Below are positions 28,301 through 34,814 of a stretch of 44,965 bases of DNA, piece by piece. A program made the translations under genes and the position numbers. The DNA is from Bradyrhizobium sp. ORS 375 (GTDB lineage Bacteria > Pseudomonadota > Alphaproteobacteria > Rhizobiales > Xanthobacteraceae). Position 1 is the stretch's first letter. Every line of letters begins with the position of its first letter. The stretch lies in NCBI RefSeq assembly GCF_000239775.1, contig NZ_CAFI01000164.1, positions 1 to 44,965 on the forward strand, read 5' to 3'. A model generated the notes under the pieces. The model had not been told where the DNA came from and did no database searches. It saw only the letters and a list, made by a program, of their open reading frames with translations.

Positions 28301-30268
28301 GTGGAAAATTTCCTGGCGCCCGATTGCGGCATCCCGGCCACCTTGAGGGACACGGCGGTGCCGAGCGCGGTCGATCGCTGCCTCGCCGCCAAGCGCGACC
28401 TTGCGACCAGACTGAGCGGCCGCGTCGTCAGCCTCGCCGACGGCAAGAGCACGTCGGCGGCTGCGACCGAGGCCTATCGCCAGTCCTGCCTGATCAGTCT
28501 CTCCAACTTCTACGGCATCGATGCCGTCGCCCAGACCGAGACGACGACGAACGTCGGCCAGGCGACATGGCCAACCGGCCTCAATCTCAATCTCTATGGC
28601 CGGTCGGTGGGATCACAGAGCACGACCAGCAACAACAATGTCACCGTGTCGCCCGGCAAGGTCGCGATGTCGCCGACCGCTCCGCAGCCGCTGGCGCTCG
28701 CGCTCAGCGCGCATCGCAAGGGCGAGGAGGCGGTGTTCAGCCTGCCCCAGACTTTCCAGATCGACGCTTTCGAGGACGTCACCGGCACGCTGAAGGTTCC
28801 CGACGGGGCGTTCAATCTCGGGACCTGGCTGCGCTTCGTGCTCGCGGCCGATGCGACATTGACGATGCAGCCGGCCAACATCGCCCTGCCGCTGCGCGCC
28901 TATCCGCGGCCGCCGATCATCAACTCGCAGACCTTCGGTTCGCGGGTCACGCAAGGCGATAATCCGCTCGCCATCGCCGACGAATGGTCGCTTGAACTCG
29001 GCTATCAGCACGTGTTCGTCGCGCAGGATACGTTGAACGTCACGGTCATCATCAACATCGGCGAGCAGCCGCGCCGGGTGATGCTCGCCGCCGCGCGGGT
29101 CCCGGACGACCTCGTCGACACCCTCACCCAATTCGCCACCATCTATGGCGCTGGCGGTCCCTCCGGCGGAATTGGAGCCGTGTTCAACCAGTTGCGCAAG
29201 ACCGGGACCGCCGACAATCTCTCCGACGCGCTGACTGCCTTTGCGGCGACGGTCGAACACGTCACGGAATCGCTCGACGTTCCGATCAAGCTGCCGCAGC
29301 GCATGCCGTCCGGCCGCTCGGTCGGCGACAATGACGGCGGCGTGCCGTTCAATTTCACGGTCCAGGAATGGTTTGACGCGCGGCTTGCGCCGGAGACGGC
29401 CCCATGGCGTCTCAAGGTCGTGGCAGACCCGAACAATCCGGCGATCGGAAACTGGCACTGCCCGCTGCCGACCATGCGGATCACCATCGACGGCGTGACC
29501 TACAGCGCGTCCCCCGACGTCCATGGCGATGCCTATTTCCTTCCCAACGGGAAGACGGATCCGGCGGACGGGCTGACCGCCGACAAGGCGATGTCGGTCG
29601 CGGCGCGCACACTCTCGGTCGAGCCGTTGAGCATCATCGATCACCACAACGGCGCCTATCAGCTCAGCATCGCCCGAAACGCCGGCGCCGTCGTCCTCGA
29701 GGGCGATACGCCGGTTCGGTTGCCCGGACTACCGCAGCCCTTCGAGTATCTGACGCCGGTCATCAAGGCACCGGACAAGGTGCTGCCGTTCATCGACAAG
29801 GATCTCGATCCGCAGATCGACATTTCGAAGCTGCCGCTCTCCGGTGGCGGCGCGGTGGCGACCACCCTGACGGACGCGCTCACAAGGCTCTATGTGAATC
29901 TGTTGACTGGCGTGACCAACCTCAAATCCTCCGCGCAGGGCAGCGTGCAGACCGTCATCAACCTTGTCTATCCGGTGCAGGACGGCCCTAATCCGCTGGC
30001 TTTGCCGGACCGCGTGCTGCCGGTCCTGCTCGATCTGCCTGAAGATTTGCCGTTCTATCCCAGCGCCGCAGACGTGGCCCCCCTGGTTGGGAAGCTCGTC
30101 ACTGCGCTGAGCAAATGGCGCGGCGACAACGAGCTGCCGGCCGCCCTGCTGGCACGTTCCACGCTGCAGTTCGAAGTCTCAGTGTTCTCGACGATCTCGG
30201 AAACCGGGATTCCGCTGATCCACCTGCGCGGCCTCTATGTCGCGGCCGCCGGAGTGAACTGGATGTGA
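22313..30268 (+). CDS. Giant beta-rich protein of unknown function (2651 aa)
   Basis: One uninterrupted frame of 7956 nt. No signal peptide, membrane span, RTX or LysM motif was seen. Residues 1-930 are mostly alternating hydrophobic/polar strands (e.g. VLDALHITATLSHINLAVQG; VELTVSINCGLFTIHIHVGF near residue 910), resembling in style the long bacterial DUF6603-type proteins as I recall them (unverified). From about 940 the protein changes character, with Ala/Pro-rich linkers and repeated globular blocks (LALALYVVPQLTLGLA; SGGYYLYFGAPTPLPDDLF near residue 1480; GGSLSLGFEWIDLYGNMLPS near residue 1680). The C-terminus ends with TLQFEVSVFSTISETG and HLRGLYVAAAGVNWM. The ATG at 22313 follows GAGCAGA. 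It is the last gene of the operon, convergent with the HEAT-repeat gene. Preservation of such a frame argues for real selection. Function unknown. Confidence 0.85.
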   Translation: MATITGTPSDAIRQAVSDSIKSGKPLVVATADLIAASPLADLPVVSTVIAFDPGEDPLADLGLYRLASLFPGLPLAQWLPRDGLLSPLTSDNSLVSVDEMGFEVLKDGNGGSSQLVGLSVGVALGRQRAGFSVTVLDALHITATLSHINLAVQGPFSSPFVTATLSGSLTFGALDLDVAVECPSFTFTATEASGSKPSFKALLDAFKLPSPASFANLLLSGLQLTVMSRDKAVNFMAQVTTPDGKPFSILDGVLALDSLTLGVQYAQAATTASMAAQLLVHDKIALGVVLMADAGSGASWTAAAGLDLPATLANLGKPQATSLPFGDLLGALGLDLPTDMQSFLDHVALEALDGSVTIPQDSATTWQLHVAFATNWTLGGIAISTDTDAQLGSGSNIIVGALDIDGFALVLTFDFSSKQSGAGTTVSVSAPKIAGLKGTFDISQNKLTLSTSNDPHQPSTLGQLLADFVAIFTGNSFTTLPEPWDLLNGIGLNNFSLSITLGQTSRVVEIDYEGLDFNFLGCSVAGFGLVYDSAKAKTGSGFSFTVKGNFPMLGTSSNPSWDPTQPSQAPNAPGLGAAYLDVVLAAFGQHVGLPTQPVSVEDALIQIQNIVAGISGGNPLPVHLFDKDAGWLIGARMILLGQIDVRLVFADPQIYGVHLLVRDDLNIEGAPKSAYLDALVGLSAEILYRKVSATIGVYEAYLTLPDKIRKINMEAFEVQLPSLGVKVFTNGDFEIDIGYPHNGDFSHSAVIAAAEYYGSGGLLFGKLSGATDDKLPPIAIGSNNLPVGAFGNVIEIGLGFRIGIYREFSAGPMSASLGVLLQGIFQGTFSKFTSNPVGGQQKSEEYYNVYASLTIIGKLEGKIDFAIISASLLVEITISIAVNAESHRQVTVPMSASVDVELTVSINCGLFTIHIHVGFSTTVSYTATFGSDTWQDALWNKTSPVAMLRAERMFATALAAPPPVAYPPLNCQPLALALYVVPQLTLGLATPTASQPDWIYVVQTALMSPQTKTPSQVKLAGAAGPSPANEAVKLFTAWMLQAYQSWARHVTPASAPTPDALYQAITVLPADLDGLSNYLSSIGQPGSTARAPSSTELQSFFGANLRLTAQALTAGTDYGLAFFPLLPGTIVSVSTETVPLATADLATIVTDYLRITVQAALHGASQLIGTSPVALSALYDLMEQTSGPAPSAMSSAVGNGTRFMLHGTRIGQQALYSATGQEAVVANPAAPSPTANLANSAAQSWGLVPPTQPIPIGIQIPTSVTGVDDSSAVAATMSLAAAAPRSFTLANGQPGKVLASSGTSAYLRSLPPALISTIAAADAARLFHLQTLDAQNVAHDVPASAYAWCATISFTVRRVPAAESTGAKPTYLANVYELFGVQSDDLRVLEKIYQRKDAQPPTALEIAYVAGSGSTGSGALSIQLVTVQQTFIFRSNVSTETNPPRMLMAVRAAAAVPAPDPAIITFIEHMMTGGLTNSGGYYLYFGAPTPLPDDLFDSDGLGQLQLVVSFNLPQQTKSSADFGAALDGTVNAARVSDPTAGADPTLFASAWTLQDLHATAPTGNVGIRVTRLTPPSTSDYQATLDNLFHLLAFVPQAPVTASGHAVPIVNPPRDQFVTGPLRDDAAAAQGRIAYQRLFNLLELTGNAWPSDPADLGIPAPPIDSETLLALDPYMFIGGSLSLGFEWIDLYGNMLPSRQLTTSALPVGYTDPVAGLGDWPHLVYGYMVQQVGGQRVLTLKRTFVYQSDSDVRRTNNLKRTYATIFHQLGDIDASVTVSFLSQPLSVPIGGGSIADLLRADIKAILTAIKAGAGCALADLSLTLPADDSAYHADVLFPLTATMTFKRRGPVDSNFASDAAIAVMTTVLSPYYPTEAGSSVQSYAVFATAFEQALASTRMKVLAGDADVPGGAQLWIMRYGTDALTVAFGPPTGFAPKPLAYAPPGVNNTLISRGGISGANLDELIAKQSPDNAFLLGATAMTATDLDLDGAFANFLAMVENFLAPDCGIPATLRDTAVPSAVDRCLAAKRDLATRLSGRVVSLADGKSTSAAATEAYRQSCLISLSNFYGIDAVAQTETTTNVGQATWPTGLNLNLYGRSVGSQSTTSNNNVTVSPGKVAMSPTAPQPLALALSAHRKGEEAVFSLPQTFQIDAFEDVTGTLKVPDGAFNLGTWLRFVLAADATLTMQPANIALPLRAYPRPPIINSQTFGSRVTQGDNPLAIADEWSLELGYQHVFVAQDTLNVTVIINIGEQPRRVMLAAARVPDDLVDTLTQFATIYGAGGPSGGIGAVFNQLRKTGTADNLSDALTAFAATVEHVTESLDVPIKLPQRMPSGRSVGDNDGGVPFNFTVQEWFDARLAPETAPWRLKVVADPNNPAIGNWHCPLPTMRITIDGVTYSASPDVHGDAYFLPNGKTDPADGLTADKAMSVAARTLSVEPLSIIDHHNGAYQLSIARNAGAVVLEGDTPVRLPGLPQPFEYLTPVIKAPDKVLPFIDKDLDPQIDISKLPLSGGGAVATTLTDALTRLYVNLLTGVTNLKSSAQGSVQTVINLVYPVQDGPNPLALPDRVLPVLLDLPEDLPFYPSAADVAPLVGKLVTALSKWRGDNELPAALLARSTLQFEVSVFSTISETGIPLIHLRGLYVAAAGVNWM

Positions 30269-30334
30269 GGACGTACACCGGCAGCACCTGCGCTCTGGGA
30301 CATCATGCCGAATGGCTTGCGCTGCAACCGACAC

Positions 30335-31312
30335 CTACGAGCCCGCCCTCGCCGTGCTTGCGGCGATCTGATGCAGCGCCCATCTCGCGTTCTTGCGCAC
30401 ATCGGGATCGAGATCATCGGCAACCAGCACGAGGAACGGCTCGCCGTCGGGAGCGGCGATCTCGCCGAGCGCTGCCGCCGCCTCCTTGCGCAGATTGGCC
30501 TGCTCATGGGTGATGCAATGGCCGATCGGCCGTACCGCATGCGCGACCTTCATCCGCCCGAGGCTGCGGATCGCCTTCAGCCGCACCTGCCAGAATTCAT
30601 CCGCCAAGCAGGCGATCAATGGGTCAGCCGCGACGGCGCCATTGACGTTGAGGCCGAGCGTCTCAGCCGCCATCTCCCGCACCATCCAGTCGGTGTCCTT
30701 CAGCGCCCGGGTGATGGTCTCGGCAGCGATCTTCATGTGCGAGAAGGCGAGCGCACTGACCGCAGCGCGGCGGACATGCGCGTCGGGATCGCCGATCAGG
30801 GCCGTCAGCGCCGGAATGGACTCCTCGAGCTTGAGAAAGCCAATGACGCCGATCGCCTGCACCCGCACGGCGGCATCGGGATCCTGCAGCGCTTCGAGCG
30901 CGGGCTTCAGCGTATCCTTGCGCCTGAGCTCCTTGAGGGCGCGCAGCGCACCCATCCGGACGAAGGCATGGGCATGCTTGACCAGCGGAAGGATCGCATC
31001 CGCCGACTCCGGATCCTTGAACTCGGCAAGGCTGTCGGCGGCCGCGGACGCGACGATCCGCTCGGGGTCGACCAGTAGCTGCACCAGCGCCCCGGCGGCA
31101 CTGGGCCCGTCGAACTCCCCGAGCGCCATTGCGACCTGCTGACGCACGCCGGCATCGGGATCGGCAACCATTTTGGCCAGGTGCGCCACCGCGGCCGGAT
31201 CGCCGGAATGGCCAAGCGCAATGATGGCAACCCGCCGCTCCGCCGGATCGGCGGCGCCGAGGCGCTCGTCGGCATCGTCGAGATCGTCATAGGATTCGAA
31301 CGGGCTCGACAT
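30335..31312 (-). CDS. HEAT-repeat protein (PBS-lyase-like HEAT)
   Basis: A 325-aa protein made almost entirely of HEAT repeats of about 31 residues (e.g. VAHLAKMVADPDAGVRQQVA, ALEALQDPDAAVRVQAIGVI, ALTALIGDPDAHVRRAAVSA), roughly eight to nine copies. Such solenoids are protein-binding scaffolds and are found as partners or maturation factors of redox complexes. The start at 31312 lies 2 nt after the ferredoxin stop, with TGAGGTAA serving as both stop region and ribosome-binding site, so the two are translationally coupled. It is the last gene of the flavoprotein-ferredoxin operon, and probably serves to assemble or dock that pair. This role is inferred. Confidence 0.88.
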   Translation of the reverse strand: MSSPFESYDDLDDADERLGAADPAERRVAIIALGHSGDPAAVAHLAKMVADPDAGVRQQVAMALGEFDGPSAAGALVQLLVDPERIVASAAADSLAEFKDPESADAILPLVKHAHAFVRMGALRALKELRRKDTLKPALEALQDPDAAVRVQAIGVIGFLKLEESIPALTALIGDPDAHVRRAAVSALAFSHMKIAAETITRALKDTDWMVREMAAETLGLNVNGAVAADPLIACLADEFWQVRLKAIRSLGRMKVAHAVRPIGHCITHEQANLRKEAAAALGEIAAPDGEPFLVLVADDLDPDVRKNARWALHQIAASTARAGS

Positions 31313-31314
31313 GA

Positions 31315-31548
31315 TTACCTCAGCAGATAGGGAATGTTGACGGTGACGGCGCCGGTCGGGCAATCCGCCTCGCAGGGCATGCAGTACCAGCACTCGTCAT
31401 ACGCCATGAAAGCCTTGCCGGTCATGTCGCTGATCCTGAGCACGTCGAGCGGACAGACGTCGACGCACACCGTGCAGCCCTTGTCGGCGATGCATTTGGC
31501 GTCGTCGACCACCACCGGAACCGACGTCTGATAGGTCGCAAGAGGCAT
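31315..31548 (-). CDS. 2[4Fe-4S] ferredoxin-type protein (AprB-like)
   Basis: A 77-aa electron carrier with two cluster motifs: Cys19, 25, 28, 32 (C-x5-C-x2-C-x3-CP, the longer first spacing also seen in AprB-type ferredoxins) and Cys53, 56, 59, 63 (C-x2-C-x2-C-x3-CP). GGAG lies 8 nt before the ATG. It follows the flavoprotein gene by 21 nt and is 2 nt before the HEAT gene. It should accept or donate electrons to the flavoprotein, much as AprB serves AprA in adenylylsulfate reductase. Classic AprB has a C-terminal tail that is absent here. Confidence 0.92.
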   Translation of the reverse strand: MPLATYQTSVPVVVDDAKCIADKGCTVCVDVCPLDVLRISDMTGKAFMAYDECWYCMPCEADCPTGAVTVNIPYLLR

Positions 31549-31569
31549 GTCTCATTCTCCGTCTGCTCG

Positions 31570-33312
31570 TCAGGCGCTGGCGCGGATGCGCTGCTTGTCG
31601 TAGAGGTCCTTCTCGTCGTCCGCGATCGGCACGACATAGGGCTGCACCTCCCGCTTCTCGCTGGTCATCCTGCCGTCCTGCTTGCTCAGCAGCGTGTGGC
31701 AGAACCAGTTCTCGTTGTCCTTCTCCGGGAAATCGGTGCGCCAGTGATAGAGCCCCCAGCGGCTCTCCTCGCGGAACAGGGAGGCGTGGGCGGCCATGTC
31801 GGCGCAATCCATGATCGACTGCACCTCCAGCGCGCGCAGTAGCTCATGCGCGTTGCGAGCAATCATGCACTCCTGCATGTCCTCGCGGACCTCGGCGAGC
31901 CGGCGCATGCCCAGCTCGTACTTCCGGGTCACCTTCGGCGGCTGCAGATAATCATTGACGAGGCGCCGTGTCTTGTACTCGATCTGGTTCGGCGGGATGC
32001 CGTCCTCCCGCTTCGTCGGCGCCATCACGCGTTCACGTTCCAGCGCGATCTCGCCGGCATCGATCTCGCCGAAATCATGACTGTCGGCGAACTCCATCGC
32101 GTCGAGCCCGGCGAACGAGCCGTTGGTGAAGGCACCGAGCATGTAGTTGTGCGGCACGCTGGCCATGTCGCCGGCCGCGTAAAGTCCGGGAACGGTGGTG
32201 CGGGCGTTGTCGTCCACGAACACGCCCGATGCACTGTGGCCGGAGCAGAAGCCGATCTCGGAAATGTGCATCTCGATCGACTCCTTGCGGTAGTCGACGC
32301 CGCGCCCTTCCTGGAACAGCCCCCGCGTGGGACGCTCGACCTTGTGCAGGGTGTGCTCGATCTCCTCGATGGTCTTGTCGTGCAGGTGTTTCAGCTGAAG
32401 GAACACCGGTCCCTTGCCCGACAAAAGCTCATTGTAGAACTCCAACATCATCTGGCCCGACCAGTAGTCGCATTCGATGAAGCGGCGGTCCTCGTTGTTG
32501 GCGGTGTAGGCGCCGAACGGACCGGCGACATAGGCGCAGGCCGGCCCGTTGTAGTCCTTGATCAGCGGGTTGATCTGAAAGCATTCGAGATTGGCCAGCG
32601 CCGCACCCGCATGATAGGCCATGGCGTAGCCGTCGCCGGAATTGGCGGCGTTCTCGTAGGTGCCGAACATGTAGCCGGACGTCGGCAGGCCGAGCCGCCC
32701 GGCCGCGCCCATGCACAAGATGACGGCCTTGGCCTTGATCACCAGAATCTCGGCGGTGCGGGTGTTGACGCTGACGGCCCCGGCGATCCGGCCGTCGCTC
32801 GATTTGAGCAGCCGCGTCGCCATGTAGCGGTTGGAGATGAGGATGCGCGCGCGGCGCAATTGGCGGTACAGCGCCTTCTTGACGGTCTCGCCGTTCGGCA
32901 TCGGCAGCACATAGGTGCCGATGTGATGCACCTTCTTGACGGCGTAGTCGCCGTTCTCGTTCTTGAGGAAGCGGATGCCGAAGCTGTCGAGCTCCTCGAT
33001 GATTCCGTAGCAGCTCTGGGCGTATTTATAGACCGCCTTCTGGTCGACGATGCCGTCATTGGCGATCGTGATCTCCTTGGTGTACTGCTCCGGCGTCGCG
33101 TAGCCGGGAATGACGGCGTTGTTCAGGCCGTCCATGCCCATCGAGATCGCGCCCGAGCGCTTGACGTTGGCCTTCTCGAGCAGAACGACGTTCGCCTTCG
33201 GATTCTTCATTTTGGCCTTCAGGGCGGCCATCGGACCGGCCGTGCCGCCGCCGATCACCAGCACGTCGCAGGACACCTCCGAGAGGCCGTCGACGATTTC
33301 ATCCATTGCCAT
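31570..33312 (-). CDS. AprA/fumarate-reductase-like FAD flavoprotein subunit
   Basis: A 580-aa member of the succinate dehydrogenase/fumarate reductase flavoprotein superfamily: VLVIGGGTAGPMAALKA near the N-terminus, the FAD-linked motif KRSGAISMGMDGLNN, HHIGTYVLPMPNGE, and the second FAD site GLYAAGDMASVPHNYMLGAF. The linked AprB-like ferredoxin and the first motifs point to the adenylylsulfate reductase (AprA)-like branch rather than SdhA; the succinate-type signature for covalent FAD was not seen. The reaction is probably a two-electron redox step on a small substrate imported by the nearby ABC system; APS/sulfite chemistry is one possibility. CAGGAG 6 nt upstream sets the start at 33312. 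A GCAA-TTAG-TTGT box is centred about 75 nt upstream. Confidence 0.88.
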   Translation of the reverse strand: MAMDEIVDGLSEVSCDVLVIGGGTAGPMAALKAKMKNPKANVVLLEKANVKRSGAISMGMDGLNNAVIPGYATPEQYTKEITIANDGIVDQKAVYKYAQSCYGIIEELDSFGIRFLKNENGDYAVKKVHHIGTYVLPMPNGETVKKALYRQLRRARILISNRYMATRLLKSSDGRIAGAVSVNTRTAEILVIKAKAVILCMGAAGRLGLPTSGYMFGTYENAANSGDGYAMAYHAGAALANLECFQINPLIKDYNGPACAYVAGPFGAYTANNEDRRFIECDYWSGQMMLEFYNELLSGKGPVFLQLKHLHDKTIEEIEHTLHKVERPTRGLFQEGRGVDYRKESIEMHISEIGFCSGHSASGVFVDDNARTTVPGLYAAGDMASVPHNYMLGAFTNGSFAGLDAMEFADSHDFGEIDAGEIALERERVMAPTKREDGIPPNQIEYKTRRLVNDYLQPPKVTRKYELGMRRLAEVREDMQECMIARNAHELLRALEVQSIMDCADMAAHASLFREESRWGLYHWRTDFPEKDNENWFCHTLLSKQDGRMTSEKREVQPYVVPIADDEKDLYDKQRIRASA

Positions 33313-33381
33313 TCTAAGCTCCTGCTTGGCCGGGGACACACCGGTCCGGGTCAGAGTTGTTCAGCGGGGCGGCCGGCGATA

Positions 33382-33393
33382 GCAATTAGTTGT
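33382..33393 (-). promoter_or_regulatory. Crp/Fnr-type operator candidate, box A (flavoprotein operon)
   Basis: GCAA-TTAG-TTGT, one mismatch from a GCAA-N4-TTGC inverted repeat. It is centred about 75 nt upstream of the flavoprotein ATG, in the 111-nt gap after the reductase gene. It matches three other boxes in this locus. Confidence 0.6.
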
Positions 33394-33423
33394 CGCCGGA
33401 GCGAATTTCTTCGCGGCCGGAGG

Positions 33424-34197
33424 TCAGCGCTCGACGAAGGCCTTCTCGACCACGAAATGACCGGGGGTGCTGTGATTGCCCTCGGTAAAGCCGCGCGTTT
33501 CCAGCATGGTCTGCAGCTCGGCCAGCATCGCGGGGCTGCCGCACAGCATCACCCGATCGGTCTCGCGGTCGAGATCGGGCCCGCCGAGATCGGCGAACAT
33601 CTGCCCCGATGCGATCAGGTCGGTGATGCGGCCGCGGTTCCGAAACGGCTCGCGGGTGACAGTGGGGTAGTAGAGCAGCCGGTCCCGGACCAGCGGGCCA
33701 AAGACCTCGTGACTGCGCAGCTCGTCGACGAGCTGCTCGCCATAGGCGAGCTCGGAGACCTGCCGGCAACCATGCGCCAGCACGATGGTGTCATAGGTTT
33801 CGTATATGTCGGGGTCCTTGATCAGGCTGGCGAACGGTGCGAGCCCGGTCCCGGTCGACAACAGCAGCAGCCGGCGTCCCGGAATCAAGTTGCCGGCGAC
33901 CAGCGTTCCCGTCGCCTTGCGGCCGACCAGGATCTGATCGCCCTGCTTGATCTTCTGCAGCCTGGAGGTCAGCGGGCCATCGGCGACCTTGATGCTGAAG
34001 AACTCCAGCGCTTCCTCATGATTGGCGCTCGCCATGCTGTAGGCGCGCATGAGCGGCCGGCCGTCCACCTCTAGCCCGATCATCGCGAACTGGCCGTTCT
34101 GGAAGCGGAAGCCCGGATCTCGTGTGGCGGTGAAGCTGAACAGCGTCTCGGTCCAGTGCCGGACCGACAACACCGTCGCGGTCTGAAAAGCGCTCAT
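33424..34197 (-). CDS. fpr: Ferredoxin--NADP+ reductase (bacterial Fpr type)
   Basis: A 257-aa FAD enzyme of the plant-type FNR superfamily, bacterial subclass. Seen: the FAD motif RAYSMASANHEE, the NADP(H) motif LLSTGTGLAPFASLIKDP, VMLCGSPAML, and the C-terminal HFVVEKAFVER, closely matching the Fpr tail. It transfers electrons between NADPH and ferredoxin, and its obvious partner here is the 2[4Fe-4S] ferredoxin of the neighbouring operon. The start at 34197 is preceded by GAGGAGA; the longer open frame has no support. It has its own upstream GCAA/TTGC-type box (box B), so it appears to be co-regulated with, but not part of, the flavoprotein operon. Confidence 0.93.
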   Translation of the reverse strand: MSAFQTATVLSVRHWTETLFSFTATRDPGFRFQNGQFAMIGLEVDGRPLMRAYSMASANHEEALEFFSIKVADGPLTSRLQKIKQGDQILVGRKATGTLVAGNLIPGRRLLLLSTGTGLAPFASLIKDPDIYETYDTIVLAHGCRQVSELAYGEQLVDELRSHEVFGPLVRDRLLYYPTVTREPFRNRGRITDLIASGQMFADLGGPDLDRETDRVMLCGSPAMLAELQTMLETRGFTEGNHSTPGHFVVEKAFVER

Positions 34198-34292
34198 CTC
34201 GTCTCCTCGCGGCGCTTGGCGCCGTGCGTCGGTTGATGACGACGATGTCGCGGAAACGAGCCGGTGCGGCAATTTCGAAAGCACCGCGCTGG

Positions 34293-34304
34293 TCGATTAG
34301 TTGC
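34293..34304 (-). promoter_or_regulatory. Crp/Fnr-type operator candidate, box B (fpr)
   Basis: TCGA-TTAG-TTGC, with flanks giving GGTCGATTAGTTGC, 14 nt identical to the reverse complement of box D. Centred about 101 nt upstream of the fpr ATG, in the divergent gap shared with the DUF971 gene. Confidence 0.6.
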
Positions 34305-34373
34305 AAAGTTCGGCGGTCCGACGCTTGAGACAACGGGGATTGAGGACGAGGGATCGAGATTCGACCGTCGCTG

Positions 34374-34385
34374 GCAATTAGTTGC
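34374..34385 (+). promoter_or_regulatory. Crp/Fnr-type operator candidate, box C (DUF971 gene)
   Basis: GCAA-TTAG-TTGC, the most symmetric copy. Centred about 69 nt upstream of the DUF971 ATG. TAGGCT at 34410-34415 would be a -10 at the distance expected for an activator bound near -41.5. Confidence 0.62.
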
Positions 34386-34448
34386 TGGGTGACGCCCGTC
34401 TCGTGAGCTTAGGCTGACCACCAGGTCTTGGCGCAACCAGGAGACAAC

Positions 34449-34739
34449 ATGACCGTATCTGATATCGCAGAGTGCGAGGTCAGCTCCGATCTGACAACCT
34501 TGCTGCTGCGGGATGCGAGCCGGCCGCCTGCCGTGCTGACGGCCGAACGGCTGCGCCTGTCCTGCATGTGCGCGCATTGCCGGCGCGCGCGCTTTGACGA
34601 CCGCTTCCCGGCACAATTTCCGGGCATCGGCATCGTCGGCATCGGAGACCTTGGTTACGGCCTGAACATCGCGTTCTCCGACGGCCACGATCGCGGCATT
34701 TATCCGAGATCATACCTCTGGGACCTCGCTGCGGGCTGA
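34449..34739 (+). CDS. DUF971-domain protein
   Basis: A 96-aa single-domain DUF971 protein. The family pattern is visible: LTAERLRLSCMCAHCRRAR with a metal-type Cys-x-Cys-x2-Cys group, and LNIAFSDGHDRGIYPRSYLW near the end. DUF971 also forms the N-terminal domain of gamma-butyrobetaine-type 2-oxoglutarate dioxygenases and occurs beside Fe-S assembly ATPases. A TauD-family dioxygenase is encoded in the same locus, so this may be a stand-alone accessory domain for it or for the Fe-S proteins. AGGAG lies 6 nt before the ATG at 34449. It is divergent from fpr and 75 nt before the Crp/Fnr gene. Confidence 0.9.
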   Translation: MTVSDIAECEVSSDLTTLLLRDASRPPAVLTAERLRLSCMCAHCRRARFDDRFPAQFPGIGIVGIGDLGYGLNIAFSDGHDRGIYPRSYLWDLAAG

Positions 34740-34784
34740 GCGCTGGCCGCCCCGTGCCGGATGGCACGAACATTGCTCCGCCTG

Positions 34785-34799
34785 TGATCAACGTGATCA
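34785..34799 (+). promoter_or_regulatory. Palindrome TGATCA-ACG-TGATCA before the Crp/Fnr gene
   Basis: Two TGATCA half-sites separated by 3 nt, ending 15 nt before the regulator ATG and just 5' of its ribosome-binding site. The position would suit autorepression. The arms resemble FNR/FixK half-sites but the spacing is not the standard one, and it differs from boxes A-D. Confidence 0.3.
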
Positions 34800-34814
34800 A
34801 TGCGGAGGCAAGAC

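Noticed and set aside
22313-30268. LysM, RTX or type I secretion features in the giant protein
   Set aside because: No LysM motif, Gly-Asp nonapeptide repeats or C-terminal secretion-like region was found on reading.
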